Translations under genes and position numbers: made by a program
From: SAR202 cluster bacterium
Lineage (GTDB): Bacteria; Chloroflexota; Dehalococcoidia; Lucifugimonadales; UBA2962
Direction of reading: 5' to 3'
Assembly (NCBI GenBank): GCA_009392275.1
Contig: VFGV01000011.1
Span: forward strand, 1 to 64,000
Length of the DNA: 64,000 nt
The notes under the pieces: model-generated
Seen by the model: the letters and a program-made list of their open reading frames with translations, nothing else
What the model was told of the DNA's origin: nothing
Database searches by the model: none
Part shown: one piece after another, positions 19,485 to 28,504 of the stretch
Layout of the letters: each line of letters begins with the position of its first letter
Numbering within the stretch: position 1 is the first letter of the stretch

Positions 19485-20312
19485 TTAAGCTCCAAGCTCT
19501 TTGATTATTTTGTTTACCATCTCATCTTTATTTGATGCATCACAAGATTCCGAGAAGAATTTTAAATCAGCTAACGCTTGGGCTCGATTCCCAATCTGGT
19601 AATGTAACAAGCCGCGATCTCGACGTTCTTGAATAGCTGAGGGATTTATCGCAACTAACATGTTCAACACTTTAACAGTTTGTGCTAGATCATTGAGTTT
19701 AAGATGGGCTGCCTTTAAGTTGCGTAACATTCTAATTATAAATTCTCTATTTGTAATTGGATCCAAAAATTGATTTTCCCAATTCTGCCTGCCGACACTT
19801 ATACGTTTAAATAAAGCAATAGCTTCTTGTTTCGAAATTATTGAGCCGTTATGAAATGGGTCAATAAAATGATCATCTATTCCAAGGTGGCCGACCAAAA
19901 AATGCCCAGGCATACCTATGCCAACTAATGGTATGCCAGCCCTTTTGCCAACTTCGATGTATATCAATGCCAGAGTGATCGGAATACCTGTACGACGGTC
20001 TATAACATCATTTATATAACTGTTTTTTGGGTCATAGTAATTTTCGTGGTTGCCTTTATAATTTAAATCGTCATACAGCCATCCACTTAATAAATTCATG
20101 GCGTGTAATGGCGAGTCATCTTTACTTTGATGTAGCCTGTTCAATAGAACAGAAGACATTGAGTCTAAGGCGTCTAATTCTGATTCTCCTTCAAGTTCTG
20201 GATAATTGGATTGGGCTATTAAAATGGATGCCACTGCAAGATCAATTTGGTCATCCGCTAAATGACCTAAGCGTTCAAAGTCTGAAGTCCACTCTGGCTC
20301 TATTGTAACCAT
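19485..20312 (-). CDS. SirB1/transglutaminase-like plus TPR protein
   Basis: NYYDPKNSYINDVIDRRTGIPITLALIYIEVGKRAGIPLVGIGMPGHFLVG; C-terminal TPR-like region. Confidence 0.88.
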   Translation of the reverse strand: MVTIEPEWTSDFERLGHLADDQIDLAVASILIAQSNYPELEGESELDALDSMSSVLLNRLHQSKDDSPLHAMNLLSGWLYDDLNYKGNHENYYDPKNSYINDVIDRRTGIPITLALIYIEVGKRAGIPLVGIGMPGHFLVGHLGIDDHFIDPFHNGSIISKQEAIALFKRISVGRQNWENQFLDPITNREFIIRMLRNLKAAHLKLNDLAQTVKVLNMLVAINPSAIQERRDRGLLHYQIGNRAQALADLKFFSESCDASNKDEMVNKIIKELGA

Positions 20313-20320
20313 TTCACTAT

Positions 20321-21148
20321 TTATTCCTCATTTTGAATACAGTCCAGAAACCCCTCTCTGAACGTGGGAAACACATATTCATTATTGAGAAGAGTCTTTG
20401 CATATTTACTGGTTATTTTTCGCCCTAATACAGTATCTGTTTTCATATTGATGGGTAAAGTGACTCCAGTCAATTTTTCTATGTAGGCAAATGTTCCCTG
20501 GTTGGTTGATGGCATTATATCCACACCATTTACAATGCTTGTATTCACTCCAGGCTTGGGTGTCCCGAACGATAAGATGATTCTACAAAGATCTTGTACA
20601 TGAATTCTCGATACCATTTTATTATTACCATTAAAGCGACTAAAATCGCCTTGCATAAACCTGCTTATTAATGAGCGCCCGGGTCCATATATTCCGCCAG
20701 CTCGTATTATTCGACTATTGTCATATCGTTTCAGTATTTTATCCTCTAATTTAAGTCTTGAAGCCCCTCTTTTCGTGTCAGGGTCAGCGACACTGTCCTC
20801 ATCAAAATAGGGGACATCTATTTCCGATGCGGAAGTAAACTTCGAAGGATAGACGGAAGTTGATGATATGTGGATGTATATGACATCTGTCTGTGATGAC
20901 ATCAATCTATCTACTATCTTTCCATATGGCAGTGATAATTGGCCTGCCTCATCAATCGAGGGAGGTATAGTATCAAGAATCAAATCTGGTTTATCTATTT
21001 CATTTACAAATGCTGAATTAGCCACTGCAAATCCTAGTTTTTTAACTATTGAAGGGCGGCGAGTTAAGAATTTGATTGTATTAAGATCGCCAAATTTAGA
21101 TGCTAGGAAGGTGCCGGTAAAGCTAGCTCCAAGACAAAGTATTTTCAC
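20321..21148 (-). CDS. NAD(P)-dependent epimerase/dehydratase-like protein
   Basis: MKILCLGASFTG Rossmann start, HISSTSVYP, RAGGIYGPGR; GTG start. Confidence 0.85.
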   Translation of the reverse strand: MKILCLGASFTGTFLASKFGDLNTIKFLTRRPSIVKKLGFAVANSAFVNEIDKPDLILDTIPPSIDEAGQLSLPYGKIVDRLMSSQTDVIYIHISSTSVYPSKFTSASEIDVPYFDEDSVADPDTKRGASRLKLEDKILKRYDNSRIIRAGGIYGPGRSLISRFMQGDFSRFNGNNKMVSRIHVQDLCRIILSFGTPKPGVNTSIVNGVDIMPSTNQGTFAYIEKLTGVTLPINMKTDTVLGRKITSKYAKTLLNNEYVFPTFREGFLDCIQNEE

Positions 21149-21237
21149 AATTGATTTATCCTTAAAGAAATAATAATTTAATTAATGGAAAACATGTAAA
21201 ATTTTACTATGTACATTTAACAGAAGAAACTTTTTAA

Positions 21238-21267
21238 GTTGACATGATATCAACACAAAGTTAATCT
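21238..21267 (+). promoter_or_regulatory. Sigma70-type promoter with an overlapping palindromic operator
   Basis: TTGACA (21239-21244)-N17-TAATCT (21262-21267); imperfect palindrome GTTGACATGATATCAAC (21238-21254). Confidence 0.55.
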
Positions 21268-21303
21268 GCTTGCCGTCAACAGTTCATGGAGGAACCAATA
21301 TTT

Positions 21304-22494
21304 ATGACAGCTTATGATCGCTATAAATCACAACTAACGCAAGAATTGGAACAGATTAAAAAGTCAGGCTTATATAAAAGCGAAAAGGCTATTATAAGCT
21401 CCCAGAGTTCAGACATATCCACGCATACAGGCGATATGGTTAACTTTTGTGCTAACAATTATTTAGGTTTAGCCAATTCTCAGGAACTAATTGAAAGTGC
21501 CACAAATGCAGTGAACACCCATGGTTTCGGTGTGGCCTCTGTACGGTTTATATGCGGTACTCAGGATATACATTTGGAGCTTGAAAATAAAATCAGTGAA
21601 TTTATGGATACAGAGGCCACAATACTGTACACCTCTTGCTTTGACGCAAATACTGGCTTATTTGAAACGCTATTAGGGCCAGATGATGCAATAATATCGG
21701 ACGAGTTAAATCATGCATCAATAATTGACGGCATTAGATTATGCAAAGCTACCAGGAAGGTATATAAACATGCAGATTTAGAAGAACTGGAATCTAGATT
21801 GAAAGAAACAGCGGATTGTAGGTTCAAGATGATTGCAACGGATGGAGTTTTTTCGATGCAGGGTGATATAGCGCCGTTAAAGGGCATATGTGATTTAGCT
21901 GAAAAATATGATGCATTAGTTATGGTCGATGATTCACATGCCACAGGGTTTTTTGGCCCTAACGGACGTGGCACTGCAGATGAACTAGATGTTCAAGATA
22001 GAATTGATATAACTACCAGCACCTTAGGTAAAGCTTTAGGTGGCGCATCTGGGGGATTTACTACGGGGAGAAAAGAAATCATAGAATTTCTGAGACAAAG
22101 ATCTAGGCCTTATCTTTTTTCAAATTCGTTAGCTCCTGCGGTAGTTATGGGATCAATGAAAGCATTTGATTTAATTGACCAAAAACCTCAGTTAAGAGAA
22201 AAATTAAAAGAAAACACTGCATATTTTAGAAGCGAAATGACAAATTTGGGATTTGACATCATTCCTGGAACTCATCCTATAGTTCCCGTTATGATTGGCG
22301 ACGAAATTAAGAATGTTGAATTAGCGAAAGCTGTTAATGAACAGGGAATATTTTGTGTAGGCTTTTCATTTCCTGTTGTTCCAAAGGGACAAGCCAGAAT
22401 ACGGCTACAAATGTCAGCTGCACACGACAGAACACAATTAGATAAGGCAATTGAAGCATTTCAAAAGGCAGGCAAAGACCTTAAGGTAATTTAG
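21304..22494 (+). CDS. kbl: Glycine C-acetyltransferase (2-amino-3-ketobutyrate CoA ligase)
   Basis: FCANNYLGLA, VDDSHATGFFG, TSTLGKALGGASGG; GGAGG SD favours ATG 21304 over 21286. Confidence 0.9.
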   Translation: MTAYDRYKSQLTQELEQIKKSGLYKSEKAIISSQSSDISTHTGDMVNFCANNYLGLANSQELIESATNAVNTHGFGVASVRFICGTQDIHLELENKISEFMDTEATILYTSCFDANTGLFETLLGPDDAIISDELNHASIIDGIRLCKATRKVYKHADLEELESRLKETADCRFKMIATDGVFSMQGDIAPLKGICDLAEKYDALVMVDDSHATGFFGPNGRGTADELDVQDRIDITTSTLGKALGGASGGFTTGRKEIIEFLRQRSRPYLFSNSLAPAVVMGSMKAFDLIDQKPQLREKLKENTAYFRSEMTNLGFDIIPGTHPIVPVMIGDEIKNVELAKAVNEQGIFCVGFSFPVVPKGQARIRLQMSAAHDRTQLDKAIEAFQKAGKDLKVI

Positions 22495-22513
22495 TAGATT
22501 AGGATTAATAAAA

Positions 22514-23278
22514 ATGGAAAATTATAAAGACGAATTCGCTAATAAAGTCGCAATTGTGACTGGTGCTGGCCAGGGAATGGGGAAAGCGGTGGCCGAGAGA
22601 CTTGCTCAGGGAGGGTCTAAAATCGTAGTTTTTGACATAAATTCAGACCAAGCTGAAGCTGCTGTAAGTGCTTTGCATGCATATAGCAGCGAAACGTTGG
22701 TAGTCACTGGGGATGTAACACAAAAGCCCGATGTTGAAAAAGCTGTCAAAGATACTGTCGATCAGTTTGGTCAAGTTGATATTCTTGTTAATAATGCTGG
22801 GGTGCTGAGGCCAACAGCTGTCATTGATATTGATGAAAAGGAATGGGATTGGGTAGTTGCGGTTAATTTAAAAGGCACCTTTTTATTTTCACAGGCTGTA
22901 TTAAAAATAATGCGAAAAAATAATTGGGGCAGGATAGTCAACTTTTCATCTACGGCAGGTAAAAATATATCAACTGTTGGTGGTGCTCACTATACATCTG
23001 CCAAGGCAGCAATATTGGGATTTACTAGACATCTAGCTAAAGAGGAAGCTGGGTATGGGATTACGGTTAATTCTGTGTGCCCTGGTCTAATTGATACAGA
23101 GATGGTTAGAAATACAATTGACCCTGTGAAAACTCAAAGATATGCGGACTCCTTTCCAATAAGTCGTTTAGGAGAACCGGAAGAAGTCGCCGAGCTAGTT
23201 GCTTTTCTTTGTTCTAATCGAGCTGCTTACATTACTGGCGCTTCGTTGGATATTAACGGTGGAGATTTAATGATCTGA
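22514..23278 (+). CDS. SDR family oxidoreductase
   Basis: TGAGQGMGKAVAE, NNAGVLRP, YTSAKAAILGFTR. Confidence 0.92.
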   Translation: MENYKDEFANKVAIVTGAGQGMGKAVAERLAQGGSKIVVFDINSDQAEAAVSALHAYSSETLVVTGDVTQKPDVEKAVKDTVDQFGQVDILVNNAGVLRPTAVIDIDEKEWDWVVAVNLKGTFLFSQAVLKIMRKNNWGRIVNFSSTAGKNISTVGGAHYTSAKAAILGFTRHLAKEEAGYGITVNSVCPGLIDTEMVRNTIDPVKTQRYADSFPISRLGEPEEVAELVAFLCSNRAAYITGASLDINGGDLMI

Positions 23279-26085
23279 TGTTTAAGTTTATTTCATCGTT
23301 ACTAGTAACAATTGCCATTTTGGCAACTGTTACTATTTTTGAAGGAATGGATCTTATTGAATCCGAAACAAATCCTTTAGATGCACTAGTTATAGATTTT
23401 TATCCTTTGCCAGAAGGTCAATTGCCATTAAAAAAGATTATGAAACATCGCATCAAGGTCACTAACTCAGGCACATCGTTATTACACATCGAATTTAGGA
23501 CCGAAGTAATAGCTCCGTACCCAATGGTTATTGAGACTGTTACACCTGAGCCAAGTTTTCTTTGGCTTGAACCTGGACAGAGCGAATATATCTTTACAAA
23601 AATGGATGAGAAATGGGGTGAAATTCCAGCCTTTTTGCCATGGGAAACTAATGAGATAGGAAGCTATGAACGAACCTATCGATGGACATTTTCTCATATA
23701 GATACAGGCTCCTCTAAGACATGGGATATTACCGTTCCATATACGATAGTTGAGACCAAACGTCATGTTATGGAGCAGCCAGGAGACAAATCAATAAGTA
23801 AAGACACTCCTTTGAGGGGGGATGGTATTAGCGGTCCAATTTCTTTTGGCGGCATGGTTGTTAATGAAATTGGAGAACCTCTTGCTGGAATGGAAGTTGT
23901 TTTATCTAGTGGTAATTGGGATACTACAATTTCACAAACTGGCGATGACGGTAGATTCAGCTTTCAGAATCTTCCAGATAGAGATGATTGGGTCATTTTT
24001 GCTCAAACTCCTTCCTTCGGACTCACTTCATTAATGAGAGATAGCGCATCTTATGAAGACACAAGGCGCGCCCGAGCATTGAGTTTTGTTAAAGAGCCAA
24101 ATCAGCAGATAACGTTGACTCTAGTATCTCCAAAAGCCAAAGCTGACTATCGTCTTCTAAATTATAACGAACCAGACGTTGGTTATTGGAGAGGTGACGT
24201 GGATGACGCAGGGACTAAAATTCTGCTTATTAATGGAATGGAAAATTGGAGCTCAGATTACCCTCAACAAGAAACTAAATCTTTAGTATCCCTATTTAGT
24301 ATGGATGGTGAGCTCGTTTGGTCTTACAAAATGGGTTGGGAAGGCTGGGGCGTATCATTATCAAACGACGGTAATTATGCGGCGTTTACAACGTCTAATT
24401 GTAGCGGCAAAGCAAAAAGACCGGTTCCTGATGGAGCGTGTGGAAAATTTGGTGTTTTGGATGCTTCTGACGGAACTGAAGTTTGGACAAAAGCAGCTGA
24501 AGAAGTTACTGAAACCACGCATCCTAAGTTGGGAAGTAAGGAAGTTCAGATATCAAATACAAATAAGTATTTGGCCGTTGGAGCCACTGAAGGAACATTC
24601 TTGCTCTATGACTTAATGACTGGAGAGTTGATTTGGAATGTTTTTATCAGAGGCCAAGTTAGAGGAATATTATTCGATGATTCAGATGAATATATTTATG
24701 CTGGTTCCGGTGATGGATACACATATAAATTGTCAGCTTCTGATGGTTCGGTAATTTGGAAAACTTATAATGGCAGCTGGCCATATCTAGGCGCTTTTAA
24801 GTTTTCCAAACAAGGAGACCTTATTGGTGTTGGCGGCAAATACGGAGATCTAGCAATTATTGACACTGAAACCGGGAATCTTGTTTTGTTCGAAGATATG
24901 GATGATATAGTCAGCTGGCTAGACTTCTCGCCTGACGGCAAATATTTAGTTGCTGGCGGCGGAGGTCAATACGCTCTAACTCTTTTTGACATTTACACTG
25001 GTGAGAAAATTTGGCATGTTCCGTTTTTTTCCCATTCAGGCATGTTTACCAAAGACGGTAAATATATTTTGGCAGGAGAAACCTTGTTAGATTTATCTGG
25101 AAGGGAGATCGGCAATTTTGCGTTATCGACAACCGGTTGTCGGCCTGGGTGTGATGGATTATTCACTTATATATCCGATGACATGACGCGAGTTATAGTC
25201 ACACGCAGAGATATGGATCCTGGAGGAATCGGGATATATTTTTGGGAAGGACAGATAACCGCATATAGCCCTGGAATCGTGGAATCAGCGGATGGGTCAA
25301 TGGGATTTGATTTGGACAAGCCAAAACCAAAATTAGGCGATCCTGAATTAGCTGATCCTGAGTTTGAAGGACCTGAAAGAAAATTAGGCGATCCTGAATT
25401 AGCTGATCCTGAGTTTGAAGGACCTGAAAGAAAATTAGGCGATCCTGAATTAGTTGATCCTGAGTTTGAAGGACCTGAAAGAAAATTAGGCGATCCTGAA
25501 TTAGTTGATCGTGAGTTTGAAGGACGAAAATCAGACGTCCTTGAAGATGAAATGTTTAGTCAAAATAATGGACGATCTCCTTTTGGCACAAATGATCCAA
25601 AGATTTTAGAATGCCTAGAAAGAACGCTAGGAGGAGAGCGGTTTAAAGATCTTGCTATTGGAGGTGGAGCTCCTCCAAATCAAAGAGAAAGAGAAGCAAT
25701 GGGGTTTTGTTATCAGCCTTTGGAAGGCATGCCAACACCAGAGGCCAGGCTTAAACCAGGGCCAACACCAATTGCGTCTACAGAGCCAAAGCTTCAGGCA
25801 ACAGCAGTGCCTACAGCAACATCTATGCCAGAACCAACACCTGCAGATACAGCTGTATTTCCTAGTCCAACAGCAGTTTCTGTCGAGCCTTCATCTGAGA
25901 AATTAAGTGGCGGAGGATGCATGGCTCCGAATAATGGAGATGGTAAGGTGCACGCAGCCTGGATTTTATTGGGTTTGGTTATGCCAGGTTTAGCAGTGCG
26001 TAGCCGCATTCGTAAAAACAAGAAAATTGACGGCACTAAATTTGCTGACAAGCCAATAAATAATAATGGAGATAAATTGAATTAA
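23278..26085 (+). CDS. Large surface-type protein: CarboxypepD_reg-like domain, PQQ/WD40-like beta-propeller, 17-aa repeats, C-terminal sorting-like tail
   Basis: GEPLAGMEVVLSSGNWDTTISQTGDDGRFSF; repeated D/G-S-x-W blades; (KLGDPELADPEFEGPER)x4; tail SGGGCMAPNN...WILLGLVMPGLAVRSRIRKNKK. Confidence 0.8.
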   Translation: MFKFISSLLVTIAILATVTIFEGMDLIESETNPLDALVIDFYPLPEGQLPLKKIMKHRIKVTNSGTSLLHIEFRTEVIAPYPMVIETVTPEPSFLWLEPGQSEYIFTKMDEKWGEIPAFLPWETNEIGSYERTYRWTFSHIDTGSSKTWDITVPYTIVETKRHVMEQPGDKSISKDTPLRGDGISGPISFGGMVVNEIGEPLAGMEVVLSSGNWDTTISQTGDDGRFSFQNLPDRDDWVIFAQTPSFGLTSLMRDSASYEDTRRARALSFVKEPNQQITLTLVSPKAKADYRLLNYNEPDVGYWRGDVDDAGTKILLINGMENWSSDYPQQETKSLVSLFSMDGELVWSYKMGWEGWGVSLSNDGNYAAFTTSNCSGKAKRPVPDGACGKFGVLDASDGTEVWTKAAEEVTETTHPKLGSKEVQISNTNKYLAVGATEGTFLLYDLMTGELIWNVFIRGQVRGILFDDSDEYIYAGSGDGYTYKLSASDGSVIWKTYNGSWPYLGAFKFSKQGDLIGVGGKYGDLAIIDTETGNLVLFEDMDDIVSWLDFSPDGKYLVAGGGGQYALTLFDIYTGEKIWHVPFFSHSGMFTKDGKYILAGETLLDLSGREIGNFALSTTGCRPGCDGLFTYISDDMTRVIVTRRDMDPGGIGIYFWEGQITAYSPGIVESADGSMGFDLDKPKPKLGDPELADPEFEGPERKLGDPELADPEFEGPERKLGDPELVDPEFEGPERKLGDPELVDREFEGRKSDVLEDEMFSQNNGRSPFGTNDPKILECLERTLGGERFKDLAIGGGAPPNQREREAMGFCYQPLEGMPTPEARLKPGPTPIASTEPKLQATAVPTATSMPEPTPADTAVFPSPTAVSVEPSSEKLSGGGCMAPNNGDGKVHAAWILLGLVMPGLAVRSRIRKNKKIDGTKFADKPINNNGDKLN
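25330..25525 (+). repeat. Intragenic 51-bp tandem repeat (17 aa), about 4 copies
   Basis: Copies at 25330, 25381, 25432 and 25483; the first two identical, the third with one substitution, the fourth degenerating. Confidence 0.95.
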
Positions 26086-26339
26086 TGACAGGTAAACTGG
26101 AATATGCTTTTACAGTGCGAACAATCGAATTAGAAAAAGGATTGTCTAATTCGGCTGAGAGTGAGATTACCTTAAAGCTTGGGTCAGAACTTGCGCAATT
26201 AGCTGAGACGCTAAGCAATGGCTTAGAAGATATGCACGGAGGTAATTGGAAAGTGGTGTCTCACGATACCCTAAAACTCGAAGACAAGCTTGTTATATCA
26301 GTTTTAGTCAGCAGGCCTGTTAGTTCCGAAAAAGACTAG
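26085..26339 (+). CDS. Small protein of unknown function
   Basis: 84-aa ORF starting at the end of the 935-aa gene. Confidence 0.55.
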   Translation: MTGKLEYAFTVRTIELEKGLSNSAESEITLKLGSELAQLAETLSNGLEDMHGGNWKVVSHDTLKLEDKLVISVLVSRPVSSEKD

Positions 26340-26345
26340 TCAAAC

Positions 26346-26504
26346 TTGAATCGGCCTAATTGGTACAAAGACCATCCGGCGGCGTGCACCTGCTTGTCTT
26401 GTGCAGAAAAGAAACTCATCAAAAATCAACACGGTAAAGTGGGTCGCAATGAAAAATGTCCTTGCGGAAGCGACAAAAAGTATAAGAAATGCCATGGAAA
26501 TTAA
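26346..26504 (+). CDS. SEC-C-motif zinc microprotein (52 aa, TTG start)
   Basis: Hand translation [52 protein letters not shown]; [14 protein letters not shown] SEC-C signature; same frame as the preceding ORF. Confidence 0.7.
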   Translation: MNRPNWYKDHPAACTCLSCAEKKLIKNQHGKVGRNEKCPCGSDKKYKKCHGN

Positions 26505-26562
26505 TGGAATCACCGTTCAGCCAAAATTAAACTCACCTAAAATTAGTAATTAAGAGGTGGTT

Positions 26563-26688
26563 ATGGATGGCTTAACAATCACCATAATTCTATTGTTGCT
26601 GGTTTTTATAGTTTTATGGTTTCTTATACCGTTTTTGGTTAATAGAATATTAGCCAAAGTTTTCAGTAAGCTGGAACGTGAAGAGTAA
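26563..26688 (+). CDS. 41-aa single-pass membrane microprotein
   Basis: MDGLTITIILLLLVFIVLWFLIPFLVNRILAKVFSKLEREE; GAGGTGG SD upstream. Confidence 0.55.
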   Translation: MDGLTITIILLLLVFIVLWFLIPFLVNRILAKVFSKLEREE

Positions 26689-26726
26689 GCCTGTCCGGCT
26701 ATGTAAAGAAACGGACGGATATACGT

Positions 26727-27146
26727 TTGCTTAAACAGTCAGACAAGAACCGGGTTGTTTTCTTCGACGGATATTGCAATTTATGTAGTTTCTCGATTGA
26801 TTTAATATCAGCAAAAAATACAGAAAGTTCATTCACTTTTGTGTCTTTACAGAGCAAATTGGCCTTGGGCCTTCTTACTCAGAATGGATATCCTGTTGAA
26901 AAGATAAAAAACGTGGAAAACGTAGTCTACCTCCGACGAGGCCAGTTGATGGTCAAATCCGATGCAATTTTGGCTATATTATTTGACCTAGGTGGTATTT
27001 ACAGGTTCAGTTATGTTTTTTATTTGATCCCAACCTTTATCAGAAACGAAATATATAATTTCATTGCTAAAAAGAGATATCAATGGTTTGGTAAAAGACA
27101 AACTTGTAAATTGCCTGTATCTGATCAATCACAAGAGGAACAATAA
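26727..27146 (+). CDS. DCC-family (DUF393) thiol-disulfide oxidoreductase-like protein
   Basis: VVFFDGYCNLCSFSIDLI; TTG start. Confidence 0.8.
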   Translation: MLKQSDKNRVVFFDGYCNLCSFSIDLISAKNTESSFTFVSLQSKLALGLLTQNGYPVEKIKNVENVVYLRRGQLMVKSDAILAILFDLGGIYRFSYVFYLIPTFIRNEIYNFIAKKRYQWFGKRQTCKLPVSDQSQEEQ

Positions 27147-27212
27147 ATATTTAATAACAATGAGTTGTGTTATTGTGATGAAAACACTATTAGATGACTG
27201 GGAGGTCAGAAC

Positions 27213-27626
27213 ATGTCAAAAGCCGAAAAAATAGGCTCGATTAAGGCGCTTACAACAGCAAGAGCTTTAACAGCAAATGGAACCAATCCTGTATTTGAAG
27301 TAACCGCAACATCCGGACAAGGCACTTTGGCGGGAGCACAAATAGTACAAACGATGGCTACTTATGAAGCTGAAATGGGGCCTGACGGAATACTTCTCGG
27401 AGAATGCCCAAACTCTGGTATCGTTATTGCTGCTGATGGAGTAGCAACTTTTAGAGCTACCGGCACCGGCACTTTTACAGAAGATGGAGGCTCCACTTTC
27501 AAAGGGGTATGCTATTTTCAAACGTCAGCCCCATCACTTGCGAAGCTGAATGGAGCGGCAGTTATTTATGATTGGGACGTGGATGCTGAAGGTAACGCTG
27601 CGTGGGAGCTTTGGGAGTGGAAGTAA
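27213..27626 (+). CDS. Uncharacterised small beta-rich protein
   Basis: 137-aa ORF with GGGAGGTC-like SD; no family recognised. Confidence 0.65.
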   Translation: MSKAEKIGSIKALTTARALTANGTNPVFEVTATSGQGTLAGAQIVQTMATYEAEMGPDGILLGECPNSGIVIAADGVATFRATGTGTFTEDGGSTFKGVCYFQTSAPSLAKLNGAAVIYDWDVDAEGNAAWELWEWK

Positions 27627-27682
27627 GCATAGCTCATAGAAAGTTGCATATTTAATAAAATCCTAACAAAGGGGTACACCAT

Positions 27683-28504
27683 ATGCGTATGCGGGGTAAA
27701 ACTGCCATCATTACTGGTGCTGCCACAGGGCTTAAGGGGGAAATCAGAGGAATAGGTGGCGCAACAGCCTGGGCGTTCGTACGCGAGGGAGCAACCGTAT
27801 ATTTGGCCGATATCAACGATGAGTTGGGTGAGCGGACTGCTGCACAGATTCGTGAGACTGGGGGAGCGGCACACTATGTCCATCTCGATGTGACCGACGA
27901 GGCTTTGTGGCAAAACACAATTGACTTTATCGTAAAAGCTGAAGGAGCTTTAGATGTGCTGGTAAACAACGCTGGCACTGGCCGTGATTACGACGGCGAC
28001 TACTCCGACCCCGATGGCCCTCAGAATGCTGAGGAGGCTCTGAAAGTTGAGTTTACTACGGTTGAAGGGCTGGATCGCCAACTGGGAGTACATGTCCGAG
28101 GAGCGATGCTGGGCATGAAGTACGCCATCCCCGAGATGCGAAAGTGCGGTGGAGGGTCGATCATAAACGTCTCGTCGATTCATGGAATTGTCGGGGTTGA
28201 TACGATCACGTCATACTCGACGGCGAAGGCAGGAATGCGGCATATGTCAAAGACGGTGGCTATCCAATATGCAAGTGAGAATATTAGGGTGAATTCCGTG
28301 CATCCTGGCTATACCAAGACACCAGCGGCTTTACCACTTTTCACCGATCCCGAGCTGTATGCAGACCGCACCTCGCTGATTCCCATGGGCCGGTATGCCG
28401 AGTCCGAGGAGATCGCGAATAGCATCCTGTTTTTGGCTTCGGACGAGTCGTCTTACATTACTGGTGCGGAGCTGGTCATCGATGGGGGGCACAACGCCCA
28501 ATGA
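27683..28504 (+). CDS. SDR family oxidoreductase with insertion in the glycine motif
   Basis: IITGAATGLKGEIRGIGGATA, NNAG, YSTAKAGMRHMSK. Confidence 0.9.
   Translation: MRMRGKTAIITGAATGLKGEIRGIGGATAWAFVREGATVYLADINDELGERTAAQIRETGGAAHYVHLDVTDEALWQNTIDFIVKAEGALDVLVNNAGTGRDYDGDYSDPDGPQNAEEALKVEFTTVEGLDRQLGVHVRGAMLGMKYAIPEMRKCGGGSIINVSSIHGIVGVDTITSYSTAKAGMRHMSKTVAIQYASENIRVNSVHPGYTKTPAALPLFTDPELYADRTSLIPMGRYAESEEIANSILFLASDESSYITGAELVIDGGHNAQ

Noticed and set aside
25330-25533. Possible CRISPR or mobile repeat
   Set aside because: Repeats are contiguous 51-bp units in frame with no unique spacers; a coding minisatellite.
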